Assembly (NCBI GenBank): GCA_964416645.1
Contig: CAYQEZ010000005.1
Coordinates: 1-58,662 of the forward strand
DNA: 58,662 nucleotides
DNA from: GCA-002282575 sp964416645
GTDB taxonomy: Bacteria; Pseudomonadota; Gammaproteobacteria; Thiomicrospirales; Thiomicrospiraceae
Reading direction: 5' to 3'
The translations under genes were made by a program, and so were the position numbers. Shown piece by piece: positions 31,753 through 40,816 of this stretch. Within the stretch, counting starts at the first letter, position 1, and every line of letters begins with the position of its first letter. The notes beneath the pieces were generated by a model, which ran no database searches, was not told the origin of the DNA, and was given only the letters and a program-made list of their open reading frames with translations.

Positions 31753-33609
31753 TTAAGAGGATATCGCTTCAAGCTTAGCCCACTGAGGCGTTAAGCCCAA
31801 CGACCGATGTAAGGTTTGTAATCTTGGCTCTTGTTCAATATCGGCTTTAATGGCTTCCTGCTCTGCTTGTTTGAGTTGTTTTACCTGACCTTCTGGACTC
31901 ACCCAATCGACTTGCCACTGATTTTTCCATTCAAGGCTTGCTTGCGGCTCTACCAAGCGAATGGCTGCGACCAACTTATCACCCCAATAAGTAACATTAG
32001 CTGATGCATTGCTCGGATAAGCCAACACAATCTGGTTTGCATTCTCATGTGCTAAGCGAAGACATTGATTGGCTAATTCCAACTCAGGCCCTTTCAGCTT
32101 CCATTGATGCAAACAGGCTTTCCAATCTTCTAGCGACCAAGGCGTGCATGCTGACTCTGGCGGAGCCGAAAGCGTTTCCAATACCTCTGAAATCGGAGCG
32201 ATGACTTCTGGAGCTTCACGCTTTGCTGATTCAACAGTAACCGACACTGTCTGATCTGGCAAGTTTGCCGCAGCTGTTAAATCAGCTTGCAGCAAGAGAT
32301 CAGTATTCAGTGTTTTTTTTTCAGCCGTATCGCTGTTTTTGCGAATTCCCAAGGCTGCCAATGCCGCTAAGTGGGGAGACTCATAGACATCACCACTGGC
32401 TAGATGTGCTGTGGGTGTTTCTGTTTGAACAGGACTGGGAACTTGTTGCGATCTAGTGGGTTGCAGTGTAACGGCGGGTGCAACCCGAGCAGCAGGCACT
32501 GGCTTGATTGACACTGAATGAGCCGATGGCATCGAATAGCCAACAAAATGCAATAAGCGCATCAGCATCACTTCAAAACCCATTTGTGCGGTGGGAGCTA
32601 AACGCATATCGTCTTGCGCTAATAACACCACCTGTAGCCACAACTGCACTTGCTCGCTCGAAACCTGTTCGGCAAGCAGACGTAACTGGTTATCTGCTTC
32701 GTTGGCAATAGCGGGAAAACTTTGCAACATCGCCAATTGATGACACTTTTCGAGCAACTGTTGTTGCAAACGATCGAAGTCGACACCCCAACGAATCCAA
32801 TCGTGCAACAAAACCAATACCTGAGTTTGATCCTGTTGCGCCAATGCCGACAACAAGTCATTTACCTGCTCATCGGAAGCCAATCCCAGCATGTCGCGCG
32901 TTGAGTCATAATTCACCGCACCCGAGCCTAACATAATGGCCTGATCGAGCAAGCTAAGCGCATCACGCACACTCCCACCCGACATGCGCACCACCAAATC
33001 CAAAGCGGTGGACTCAAAAGTGATACCTTCCGCCGTTAGTACCTTCGCTAAATGAGCGTGCAATACCTGAGGTGTCATCGGACGCAAATGAAATTGCAAA
33101 CAACGCGATAAAATCGTTACCGGGAGCTTATGAGGATCAGTCGTCGCCAATAGGAATTTAACGTGTTCGGGTGGCTCTTCCAAGGTTTTTAACAACGCAT
33201 TAAAACTATGCGTTGATAACATGTGTACTTCGTCGATGATGTAAATTTTATAACGACCGACACTGGGCGCATACTGAACATTGTCCAGCAACTCGCGCGT
33301 ATCTTCGACTTTGGTACGGCTGGCAGCGTCAATTTCGATCAGGTCAACAAAGTTACCCGCATCAATGGCTTGGGCAATATCATCTTGGCAAGGCTCGGCA
33401 GTCATGCCGTCACGACAATTAAGCGCCTTAGCGAAAATGCGCGCCAGCGTTGTCTTACCCACTCCTCGCGTACCCGTGAACAAATAGGCATGATGCAAAC
33501 GACCCGATGTGAGCGCTTGCGATAACGCACGCACCACAGGCTCTTGACCGACGACTTCTGAAAATTGTTGGGGACGCCACTTACGTGCGAGAACCGTGCT
33601 AGCTGACAT
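31753..33609 (-). CDS. dnaX: DNA polymerase III tau/gamma subunit
   Basis: DnaX is the clamp-loader motor and, as tau, links polymerase and helicase. The ATG at 33609 (MSASTVLARKWRPQQF) is preferred over an upstream frame extension. The 618-residue protein has Walker A GTRGVGKT (46-53), DEVHMLS and the SRC sensor (ILSRCLQFHLRPM). The zinc module of E. coli (four Cys) retains only C65 and C74; the last two positions are Asp and Gln. An A9 run at codons 430-433 is a likely frameshift or slippage site giving a short gamma form. The 4.5S RNA gene lies just upstream. Confidence 0.96.
   Translation of the reverse strand: MSASTVLARKWRPQQFSEVVGQEPVVRALSQALTSGRLHHAYLFTGTRGVGKTTLARIFAKALNCRDGMTAEPCQDDIAQAIDAGNFVDLIEIDAASRTKVEDTRELLDNVQYAPSVGRYKIYIIDEVHMLSTHSFNALLKTLEEPPEHVKFLLATTDPHKLPVTILSRCLQFHLRPMTPQVLHAHLAKVLTAEGITFESTALDLVVRMSGGSVRDALSLLDQAIMLGSGAVNYDSTRDMLGLASDEQVNDLLSALAQQDQTQVLVLLHDWIRWGVDFDRLQQQLLEKCHQLAMLQSFPAIANEADNQLRLLAEQVSSEQVQLWLQVVLLAQDDMRLAPTAQMGFEVMLMRLLHFVGYSMPSAHSVSIKPVPAARVAPAVTLQPTRSQQVPSPVQTETPTAHLASGDVYESPHLAALAALGIRKNSDTAEKKTLNTDLLLQADLTAAANLPDQTVSVTVESAKREAPEVIAPISEVLETLSAPPESACTPWSLEDWKACLHQWKLKGPELELANQCLRLAHENANQIVLAYPSNASANVTYWGDKLVAAIRLVEPQASLEWKNQWQVDWVSPEGQVKQLKQAEQEAIKADIEQEPRLQTLHRSLGLTPQWAKLEAISS
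32313..32321 (-). other. A9 slippery run in dnaX (candidate gamma-producing site)
   Basis: The mRNA reads GCU GAA AAA AAA ACA CUG at codons 429-434. A -1 shift leads within about five codons to UGA (AAC ACU GAA UAC UGA) and a +1 shift reaches UGA after CAC. The truncated product would be about 433-437 residues, close to the 431-residue gamma of E. coli. Either ribosomal frameshifting or transcriptional slippage could act on nine consecutive A residues. Confidence 0.55.
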
Positions 33610-33693
33610 GAGACCTCGAGTTTCGGTAACGGAGACTTTCGTTAGGGTCACGACTCGAAACAAACCGTGAGCCTAACAAAATAAAGACGACTT

Positions 33694-33787
33694 GAGCCAG
33701 CTGAACCTCGGCGCCCACATCACAAATACCGTTGCTTCATTCCTGACCTGGCGGGGTTTTCTGCTTAGTGCCGCGAGGGACCAGCCC
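33694..33787 (-). ncRNA. ffs: Signal recognition particle 4.5S RNA
   Basis: On the minus strand this about 94-base segment contains the SRP apical motif CAGGTCAGGAATGAAGCA (E. coli: CAGGTCcGGAAgGAAGCA) flanked by long complementary arms (GGGCTGG at the 5' end; CAGCTGGCTC at the 3' end). It lies directly upstream of dnaX, its usual genomic neighbour. The RNA binds Ffh and targets membrane proteins to FtsY. The exact ends are estimated from the closing stem. Confidence 0.92.
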
Positions 33788-33800
33788 AAATCGCACAGCT

Positions 33801-33809
33801 ATTCTAACA
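33801..33809 (-). promoter_or_regulatory. Putative extended -10 promoter for the 4.5S RNA gene
   Basis: The minus strand has TGTTAGAAT, an extended -10 match, about 14 bases upstream of the predicted 5' end of the RNA. No good -35 hexamer is seen at standard spacing. Confidence 0.45.
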
Positions 33810-33832
33810 TAAGCCCGCACAACAAAACAGCA

Positions 33833-34171
33833 TCAGTAAGCATGACTCGGTGTTGGCCAAATGAGTGTTGAATTGTCTCTATCGCTCTTTTCTCGTAAAT
33901 AATTCTGCTTAGTAGAGTCTGAAAAAACGATAATATCTTTATTCCGTTCAATCAGTTTTGCCCCCAACCCTTTGACCTTAGCCAGATCATTCAATGTGTT
34001 AAAATGACCATGTTCTTGTCGCCAAGCCACAATTAATTGCGCCTTCTTTTCACCAATCCCCGACAAAGCAGATGCTAATTGAGCTGCGTCAGCAGTATTG
34101 ACATTGACGGTTTGAGTAGCCAACACGGGTTGCCAAAACAACCAACACAATAAAACTCTTAACAAAAACAC
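33833..34171 (-). CDS. comEA: ComEA-like helix-hairpin-helix DNA-binding protein
   Basis: The product is about 112 residues if it starts at GTG 34171, which has a good AAGGGG site six bases upstream and gives a signal peptide (VFLLRVLLCWLFWQPVLATQ). Longer frames run into the divergent pilT leader. The mature part is the ComEA pair of HhH motifs (VNVNTADAAQLASALSGIGEKKAQLIVAWRQ, LAKVKGLGAKLIERNKD). Periplasmic ComEA binds incoming DNA during natural transformation. Neighbouring pilT and pilU fit a competence/type IV pilus context. Confidence 0.88.
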   Translation of the reverse strand: MFLLRVLLCWLFWQPVLATQTVNVNTADAAQLASALSGIGEKKAQLIVAWRQEHGHFNTLNDLAKVKGLGAKLIERNKDIIVFSDSTKQNYLREKSDRDNSTLIWPTPSHAY

Positions 34172-34244
34172 GCCATTCCCCTTTTTACCCAATGCACTAT
34201 CCGCTAATATAGCAAAAGATGGGTATTTTTTGGGTAAAGGCGCA

Positions 34245-35294
34245 ATGGACATCACACAACTTCTTACTTTTTCGGTGCAACAAAAAGCTTCCGACCTACA
34301 TATCTCAGCTGGCTTACCACCCATGCTACGCATAGATGGCGATATCAGAAAAATCAATGCACCCGAATTAGATGCCAGCCAAGCACAGGCGTTACTTTAT
34401 GATGTCATGAATGATCTTCAACGGAAACAATTCGAAGAAAAAAATGAAGCCGATTTTTCATTTAACCTACCTAAAATTGCTCGATTTCGAGCTAATATTT
34501 TTAGACAAGATAGAGGACTTGCTGGCGTTTTTCGCACTATTCCATCCGAAGTACTCTCATTAGAGGCATTAAGTGCACCAAGCATTTTTAAAGAAATAGC
34601 TAACACTCCCCGCGGGATTGTACTGGTTACAGGTCCTACAGGGTCTGGAAAATCCACCACCCTAGCAGCCATGATTGACTACATCAATGAGAACCATTTT
34701 TCTCATATTTTGACTGTTGAAGACCCGATAGAGTTTGTGCATAGGAGCAAAAAATCACTGATTAACCAACGCGAAGTCCATCGAGATACTCATAGTTTTG
34801 CCAATGCCTTGCGCTCAGCACTACGTGAAGATCCCGATGTCATACTTGTTGGAGAAATGAGAGACTTAGAAACCATTCAACTCGCTTTAACCGCTGCTGA
34901 AACAGGTCACTTAGTTTTCGGCACACTACATACTTCCAGCGCAGCCAAAACGATTGATCGTATTATCGATGTCTTTCCTGGCAATGAAAAGGCACTTGTT
35001 AGATCAATGCTTTCTGAATCATTGCGCGCTGTCATTTCACAAACACTACTCAAGAAAAAAGGAGGCGGACGCGTTGCCGCTCATGAAATCATGATAGGCA
35101 CACACGCCATTCGCAACCTCATTCGCGAAGACAAGGTGCCGCAGATGTACTCGATTATCCAAACTGGCTCGCAACAAGGCATGCAAACGCTAGATCAATG
35201 CCTACAAAAATTAGTCTCGCAAGGAATAGTCGACGCAAATGAAGCAGCCTTTAAAGCAGTCAACAAAGCGTTATTTCAGGATAATATTGAATGA
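34245..35294 (+). CDS. pilT: Type IV pilus retraction ATPase PilT
   Basis: PilT is the hexameric ATPase that powers pilus retraction. The ATG at 34245 gives MDITQLLTFSVQQKASDLHIS, the standard PilT start, with an AAAGG site; the ORF beginning at 34230 is five residues longer. The 349-residue protein has Walker A GPTGSGKSTT, the Asp box LTVEDPIEFVH, Walker B (VILVGEMRDLETI) and the His box (ETGHLVFGTLHTSSA). Its stop overlaps the pilU start (ATGA). Confidence 0.97.
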   Translation: MDITQLLTFSVQQKASDLHISAGLPPMLRIDGDIRKINAPELDASQAQALLYDVMNDLQRKQFEEKNEADFSFNLPKIARFRANIFRQDRGLAGVFRTIPSEVLSLEALSAPSIFKEIANTPRGIVLVTGPTGSGKSTTLAAMIDYINENHFSHILTVEDPIEFVHRSKKSLINQREVHRDTHSFANALRSALREDPDVILVGEMRDLETIQLALTAAETGHLVFGTLHTSSAAKTIDRIIDVFPGNEKALVRSMLSESLRAVISQTLLKKKGGGRVAAHEIMIGTHAIRNLIREDKVPQMYSIIQTGSQQGMQTLDQCLQKLVSQGIVDANEAAFKAVNKALFQDNIE

Positions 35295-36451
35295 ACAAGC
35301 TACAGGCTCTAGAACAACTCAATCAACTCCTTGAAGCCATGCTAAATGCAAAAGCATCTGACATGTTTATTACTGAAGGAGCCCCAGTTAGCCTAAAAAT
35401 TGATGGCAAAATGATGCCCATCACTCAACAACCTTTATCTGCAAACCACACTCGCTTACTTGCAGAAAGCTTGATGAACGAAGCGCAACTCAACGATTTC
35501 TCACGCACTAATGAATGTAATTTAGCTTACGCGATGGGAGTTTCAGCGCGTTTTCGTATCAATATCTTTGTACAACGAAATAGTGTTGGCATGGTTATTC
35601 GCGTTATTAATACGCTCATTCCTCAAGTAGAAGAGCTTGGACTCCCTCCCATATTAACCAGCCTAATTATGGAAAAACGAGGATTGATTTTATTTGTTGG
35701 TGGCACAGGTTCGGGTAAATCAACCTCTTTAGCTGGCTTGATTGGATATCGCAACACCAACAGTAAAGGGCACATTATTACCATTGAAGATCCAATCGAA
35801 TTTGTACATCCACATAAAGGATGCATTATCACTCAACGTGAAGTGGGTACGGATACCGAAAGCTTTGAAGTGGCTCTGAAAAACACGTTACGCCAAGCAC
35901 CTGATGTTATCTTGATTGGTGAAATTAGAGAACGTCACACTATGGAGCATGCTATTACTTTTGCTGAAACGGGACATTTATGCCTGTCTACCCTGCATGC
36001 CAATAATGCCAACCAAGCACTCGATCGCATTATCAACTTCTTTCCAGAAGAACGCAAAGCACAGTTACTCATGGACTTATCGCTCAATCTCAAAGCCATT
36101 ATCAGCCAACGGCTTATACCGAAACAAGAAGGCAAAGGTCGAGTGGCTGCCATTGAAGTATTAATCAATACACCCCGCATGGCTGACCTTATTTTCGAAG
36201 GCAAAGTGCATGAAATGAAAACACTCATGGCAGACGGTCGAGAACTTGGCATGCAAACCTTTGACCAAGCCCTATTTGATTTGTATGAAAACAACCAGAT
36301 CAACTATAGTGACGCCTTACGATTTGCTGACGCTGTTAACGATTTACGCTTACGCATTAAGTTAGAGTCTAAACGTTTTGGACTTGAACAACCCCATCAT
36401 AGCATAAATGATAGCATTCATAATTTTGAATTAAAGCCAGCGCACGACTAA
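35291..36451 (+). CDS. pilU: Type IV pilus accessory retraction ATPase PilU
   Basis: PilU supports PilT during forceful retraction. The 386-residue protein is a PilT paralogue with Walker A (VGGTGSGKSTSLA), ITIEDPIEFVH, VILIGEIRERHTME and ETGHLCLSTLHANNA, and the longer C-terminus typical of PilU. It is translationally coupled to pilT and overlaps the convergent uvrB gene by a few bases at their stop codons. Confidence 0.95.
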   Translation: MNKLQALEQLNQLLEAMLNAKASDMFITEGAPVSLKIDGKMMPITQQPLSANHTRLLAESLMNEAQLNDFSRTNECNLAYAMGVSARFRINIFVQRNSVGMVIRVINTLIPQVEELGLPPILTSLIMEKRGLILFVGGTGSGKSTSLAGLIGYRNTNSKGHIITIEDPIEFVHPHKGCIITQREVGTDTESFEVALKNTLRQAPDVILIGEIRERHTMEHAITFAETGHLCLSTLHANNANQALDRIINFFPEERKAQLLMDLSLNLKAIISQRLIPKQEGKGRVAAIEVLINTPRMADLIFEGKVHEMKTLMADGRELGMQTFDQALFDLYENNQINYSDALRFADAVNDLRLRIKLESKRFGLEQPHHSINDSIHNFELKPAHD

Positions 36452-38490
36452 CTCACCAACAACTGACGTAAACGCTTAATCTGATCGCGCAAAGCCGCTG
36501 CCGCTTCAAAGTTCAGTGCCTTAGCTTCGGTGTGCATGGCTTTCTCCAGCTGACCAATTTGTTTCGCTAAGCTGTGAGCATCATGCGCATAGCTTGCCAC
36601 CTCTTCCGCCGCCACCAACAGCGTATCCTCATTGCTGGCGCGTTTTTTACGACTATTCACCTGCCCTTTACCCATCATCGCCGACACATCAATCATGTCT
36701 TCGACACGCTTATTCAAAGACTGAGGTTGCACACCCAATTTTTCGTTATAAGCGATTTGTTTGGCACGGCGACGCTCAGTTTCGCCCATCGCTTTACGCA
36801 TGGAATCGGTGATGTTATCGGCATACAAAATCACCCGACCATTCACATTACGCGCGGCACGACCAATGGTTTGAATCAGACTACGCTCTGAACGTAAGAA
36901 ACCTTCTTTATCGGCATCGAAAATCGCCACCAAAGACACTTCGGGAATATCCAAGCCTTCGCGTAAGAGGTTGATACCAATCAGTACATCGAACACGCCC
37001 AAGCGCAAGTCACGAATCAATTCTACCCGCTCGACCGTTTCAATATCCGAATGCAAATAACGCACTTTAACGCCCTGCTCGTTCAGGTAATCGGCTAAAT
37101 CTTCCGACATGCGCTTGGTCAGCGTGGTAATCAGCACCCGTTCGCCACGCTCGGCTACAGCCCGTATTTCACCATACACATCATCGACTTGATTGAGTGC
37201 GGGACGAATTTCAATCACAGGGTCTAACAAGCCCGTCGGACGCACCACCTGTTCGGCGGGTGTGCCTGAATGTTCCAGCTCGTACTTACCTGGCGTTGCC
37301 GAAACAAAAATACTTTGCGGCATACGCGCTTCAAATTCTTCAAACTTCATCGGACGATTATCGAGCGCCGATGGCAAGCGGAAACCATAATCGACCAGAT
37401 TTTCTTTACGCGACCTATCGCCTTTGTACATGGCGCCAATTTGAGAAATGCCAATGTGCGACTCATCAATCACCAGTAGCCCATCTTTGGGTAGGTAATC
37501 AAACAGGGTCGGGGGTGATTCCCCTTGTGGTCTGCCCGATAAATAGCGTGAATAGTTTTCGATGCCGTTGCAATAGCCCAGCTCTAACATCATCTCTAAG
37601 TCTAGCCGTGTGCGCTCTTCCAAACGCTGAGCTTCGACCAACTTATCACGTTCACGAAACCAAGCCAGACGCTCAACTAACTCTTCTTTAACGGCATCAA
37701 TCATGCCGATCAGTTGTTCGTGGGGCGTGACATAATGGCTTTTCGGATAAACAGTGACACGATTGGTCTTTTCCACCACTTCGCCCGTTAACGGGTCGAA
37801 CCAACTGATGTTTTCTAATTCATCGTCAAAGAAATCCAAACGCACTGCGGCAGATTCCGATTCAGCTGGGTAGATTTCGATAATGTCGCCACGCACCCTA
37901 AAACAACCACGTTCTAGCACCAACTCATTGCGCGTGTACTGCATCGCCGTGAGTTGTTTAAGCAGCTTGCGCTGATCGATACGGTCACCAATACGTGCCT
38001 GAAAAATCATTTTCAGATAGGTTTGTGGATCGCCCAGACCATAAATCGCGGAAACGGTCGCGACCACCAAAACATCACGTCGCTCCATTAACGATTTGGT
38101 AGCCGAAAGTCGTAACTGGTCGATTTGGGCGTTAATGGCCGCATCTTTGGCAATATAAGTATCGGTACTGGGAACATAGGCTTCGGGTTGGTAGTAGTCG
38201 TAATAAGAAACGAAATACTCCACCGCATTATTGGGGAAGAAGCCCTTAAACTCACTGTACAACTGCGCCGCCAGCGTTTTATTCGGCGCCATCACCATAG
38301 TGGGACGTTGTAATTGCGCCACGACATTGGCAATGGTGAAAGTTTTTCCTGTACCCGTCGCGCCTAGGAGCGTTTGAAAAGCTTCGCCATCACGAACGCC
38401 TTGTACCAGCTGTGCTATGGCTTCGGGCTGATCGCCCGAAGGTTGGTAAAGTGACACTAATTGAAAGGGTTTACCCTGAACAGCTGACAT
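36448..38490 (-). CDS. uvrB: Excinuclease ABC subunit B
   Basis: UvrB verifies damage and recruits UvrC in nucleotide excision repair. The ATG at 38490 (MSAVQGKPFQLVSLYQPSGDQPEAI) is preferred; an upstream in-frame extension begins with TTG. The 680-residue protein has Walker A (LLGATGTGKTFT), the beta-hairpin YYDYYQPEAYVP, DESH box (LVIDESHIG) and the C-terminal UVR domain (IGQLEKAMHTEAKALNFEAAAALRDQIKRL). The end overlaps pilU convergently. Confidence 0.97.
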   Translation of the reverse strand: MSAVQGKPFQLVSLYQPSGDQPEAIAQLVQGVRDGEAFQTLLGATGTGKTFTIANVVAQLQRPTMVMAPNKTLAAQLYSEFKGFFPNNAVEYFVSYYDYYQPEAYVPSTDTYIAKDAAINAQIDQLRLSATKSLMERRDVLVVATVSAIYGLGDPQTYLKMIFQARIGDRIDQRKLLKQLTAMQYTRNELVLERGCFRVRGDIIEIYPAESESAAVRLDFFDDELENISWFDPLTGEVVEKTNRVTVYPKSHYVTPHEQLIGMIDAVKEELVERLAWFRERDKLVEAQRLEERTRLDLEMMLELGYCNGIENYSRYLSGRPQGESPPTLFDYLPKDGLLVIDESHIGISQIGAMYKGDRSRKENLVDYGFRLPSALDNRPMKFEEFEARMPQSIFVSATPGKYELEHSGTPAEQVVRPTGLLDPVIEIRPALNQVDDVYGEIRAVAERGERVLITTLTKRMSEDLADYLNEQGVKVRYLHSDIETVERVELIRDLRLGVFDVLIGINLLREGLDIPEVSLVAIFDADKEGFLRSERSLIQTIGRAARNVNGRVILYADNITDSMRKAMGETERRRAKQIAYNEKLGVQPQSLNKRVEDMIDVSAMMGKGQVNSRKKRASNEDTLLVAAEEVASYAHDAHSLAKQIGQLEKAMHTEAKALNFEAAAALRDQIKRLRQLLVS

Positions 38491-38538
38491 AGATTCAGGC
38501 CAGCTTAGCAACAGTCAAGAGCAACACAAAGTATGCGC

Positions 38539-39993
38539 TTAAGCGGCGCCATACAATCCTTCACTCACCAACTGCGCCGCCTTGAAAATGGCACGAGACT
38601 TACTCAGCGTTTCTTGCCATTCAGACTGAGGTACAGAATCTGCAACGACACCGGCTCCCGCTTGCATATACAAGGTTTCATCTTTAACCACCGCGGTGCG
38701 AATAGCAATCGCCACATCCATCTCACCTGTCCAGCTCCAATAGCCGACCGCACCACCATAAACGCCACGCTTCACTGGTTCTAGCTCATCGATAATTTCC
38801 ATCGCACGAATTTTCGGCGCACCCGATAGTGTTCCAGCTGGAAAAGCGGCTTTTAGCGCATCCATGGCGGTCACTTCGGGACGAAGCTTACCCGTAACAT
38901 TAGAAACAATGTGCATAACGTGTGAATATTTCTCGATGATCATTTTTTCAGTTAAAACGACGCTACCCGCTTCGCTAATACGACCGACATCATTGCGTCC
39001 CAAATCAATCAGCATCAGATGTTCAGCAATTTCTTTGGGATCGGCAAGCAAGTCTTGTTCATTAGCTAAATCTTGCGCAGGTGTCGCGCCGCGTTTACGC
39101 GTGCCCGCAATCGGACGAACAGTCACCTCACCATCAGCAACACGTACCAAAATTTCTGGTGATGACCCCACCACTTGGAAATCTCCAAAATCCACATAAA
39201 ACAGGTAAGGAGAAGGATTGAGATGACGCAAGGCACGATAAAGCGCCAGCGATGATTGCTGATAAGGCACGCTCATGCGTTGCGAAATCACCACTTGCAT
39301 CACATCCCCAGACAGAATGTACTCTTGAATGCGACGCACCGCATCCTCAAAAGCTTGCTCGCCAAAGGAAGAGACAAACTGACTTTCATCAATTGGCGCA
39401 ACCGAAGTTGAATGCCTTGTTGGCACGGGCTGTGTTAGTGCCTGAGCAATACTGTTCAAGCGCAATTCACCCGCTGCCAGACTTTCAGCGTCATCACACA
39501 CATGCACGATGATTTGTGTCAGTCCCGATAAGTTATCGACCACTAATACTTCATCAGCAACGAACAAATAAATGTCCGGCACAGCCAAGCTATCTGGCGG
39601 CGCTTTACCCTGTAAGCGCGGCTCCATCCAACGCACTGCGTCATAACCCCAATAACCGACTAACCCGCCGGCAAAGCGCGGCAAACCAGCTGACTCAGTC
39701 GCTTGCGCATAGGCCTGGTGAACTTGCGTTAACCACGCCAGCGGATCGGCACAGCTAAAGGATTCGACGACCTCGCCTGTTTCGACAAAAACCTGCTCAC
39801 CTTCGACGCGAATACGACGCTGCGCTGGCAGACCAATAATTGAATAACGACCCCACTTCTCACCGCCTTGTACCGACTCAAATAAAAAAGAGCCAGCACC
39901 CAAATTAAGACGTTGATACAAGCCCAAGGCAGTATCACCATCAGTTAGCAGAGTGCGTGTCAAAACACGGCGAGAAGTTACATCAATATTCAT
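38539..39993 (-). CDS. trpE: Anthranilate synthase component I
   Basis: TrpE converts chorismate and ammonia from TrpG to anthranilate in tryptophan synthesis. The 484-residue chorismate-utilising enzyme has the signatures RPIAGTRKRGATPAQD, LMLIDLGRNDVGRI and the AGTLSGAPKIRAMEIIDELEP motif. Its start overlaps gph by 4 bases (ATGA). The trpG partner is not in this window. The rpe-gph-trpE arrangement is a known gammaproteobacterial order. Confidence 0.95.
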   Translation of the reverse strand: MNIDVTSRRVLTRTLLTDGDTALGLYQRLNLGAGSFLFESVQGGEKWGRYSIIGLPAQRRIRVEGEQVFVETGEVVESFSCADPLAWLTQVHQAYAQATESAGLPRFAGGLVGYWGYDAVRWMEPRLQGKAPPDSLAVPDIYLFVADEVLVVDNLSGLTQIIVHVCDDAESLAAGELRLNSIAQALTQPVPTRHSTSVAPIDESQFVSSFGEQAFEDAVRRIQEYILSGDVMQVVISQRMSVPYQQSSLALYRALRHLNPSPYLFYVDFGDFQVVGSSPEILVRVADGEVTVRPIAGTRKRGATPAQDLANEQDLLADPKEIAEHLMLIDLGRNDVGRISEAGSVVLTEKMIIEKYSHVMHIVSNVTGKLRPEVTAMDALKAAFPAGTLSGAPKIRAMEIIDELEPVKRGVYGGAVGYWSWTGEMDVAIAIRTAVVKDETLYMQAGAGVVADSVPQSEWQETLSKSRAIFKAAQLVSEGLYGAA

Positions 39994-40670
39994 TTCAGTC
40001 TTTCGATATGGTTAACAAACTCAGTCATGCTGTCAATCACCACATCAGGATTGGCTTCGCGAATGTCTTTACCGTGATTGTAACCATAACTCATACAAAT
40101 AATGTGAAAGTGCGCCGCTCGTGCCGCTTTAACGTCAGAAATAGAGTCACCGATCATCAAGGCGTTTTCAGGTGACACACCCATTTTCTCCGCCGCATAG
40201 AGCAATGGCATCGGGCTGGGCTTTTTCTCAGCGCAAGTATCACCACTGACAACAAACTCAAAATAATCGAGCAGCCCTTTATCACGTAGCAACGGCATGG
40301 TGAAGGCTTCTGCTTTATTGGTAACACACGCCAAACGATAACCCTGATCTAATAACCAGGTCAAACCTTCGGTCACGCCTTCGTAAACGTAAGAGCGCTG
40401 CGCATTATTGTGTAGATACAATTCTTTAAAAATAGGCAAAGCCTTAGCAAGCAAAGCAGGGTCAGCCGTTCCATCAACCGAACCCAATAAAGTGCGCTCA
40501 CAAAAACGCTCTACCCCATTGCCTACCCAATGACGAGAAGCCTCCTGACCGCGTGGCGGCAAACCTAAGGCTTTCATCATCTCATCGCCGCAATAAGCTA
40601 AGTCTGGCACACTATCTATTAAGGTACCATCAAGGTCACATAAAATGAACCCTGGTTTAAATTTTGACAT
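39990..40670 (-). CDS. gph: Phosphoglycolate phosphatase
   Basis: Gph removes phosphate from 2-phosphoglycolate formed during DNA repair or photorespiration-like reactions. The 226-residue HAD hydrolase has motif I LCDLDGTLIDSVPDL (DxD nucleophile), motif II (CVTNK) and motifs III/IV (KPSPMPLLYAAEKMG, MIGDSISDVKAAR). It lies between rpe and trpE. Confidence 0.92.
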   Translation of the reverse strand: MSKFKPGFILCDLDGTLIDSVPDLAYCGDEMMKALGLPPRGQEASRHWVGNGVERFCERTLLGSVDGTADPALLAKALPIFKELYLHNNAQRSYVYEGVTEGLTWLLDQGYRLACVTNKAEAFTMPLLRDKGLLDYFEFVVSGDTCAEKKPSPMPLLYAAEKMGVSPENALMIGDSISDVKAARAAHFHIICMSYGYNHGKDIREANPDVVIDSMTEFVNHIERLK

Positions 40671-40691
40671 TTTCTTTACCTGTTACTAGGG

Positions 40692-40816
40692 CAAAAATCG
40701 TTATGAGCAACTTTAGGGCTAGGCGCACAGCGCACAGAACAAGGAGTGTAGACTAACTACATGACGCCGTTCGAGCACTGCGCAACAACGCCATGAAGTT
40801 GCGCAATAGATTTTTT
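40692..40816 (-). repeat. Stop-codon-anchored hairpin repeat (copy B, rpe)
   Basis: This is a 125-base inverted repeat between rpe and gph. Ends are AAAAATC and GATTTTT, and the right end overlaps the rpe stop codon. The outer stem is GCAACTT/AAGTTGC, where copies A and C have GCTGACA-type sequence, so both sides have changed together. The inner block AGGCGCACAGCGCACAGAACAAGG is close to copy A over that short core (positions about 40720-40743). Confidence 0.8.

Noticed and set aside
37197..37691. 164-codon plus-strand frame inside uvrB
   Set aside because: It lies antisense to a strongly conserved gene and has no recognisable domain or ribosome binding site.
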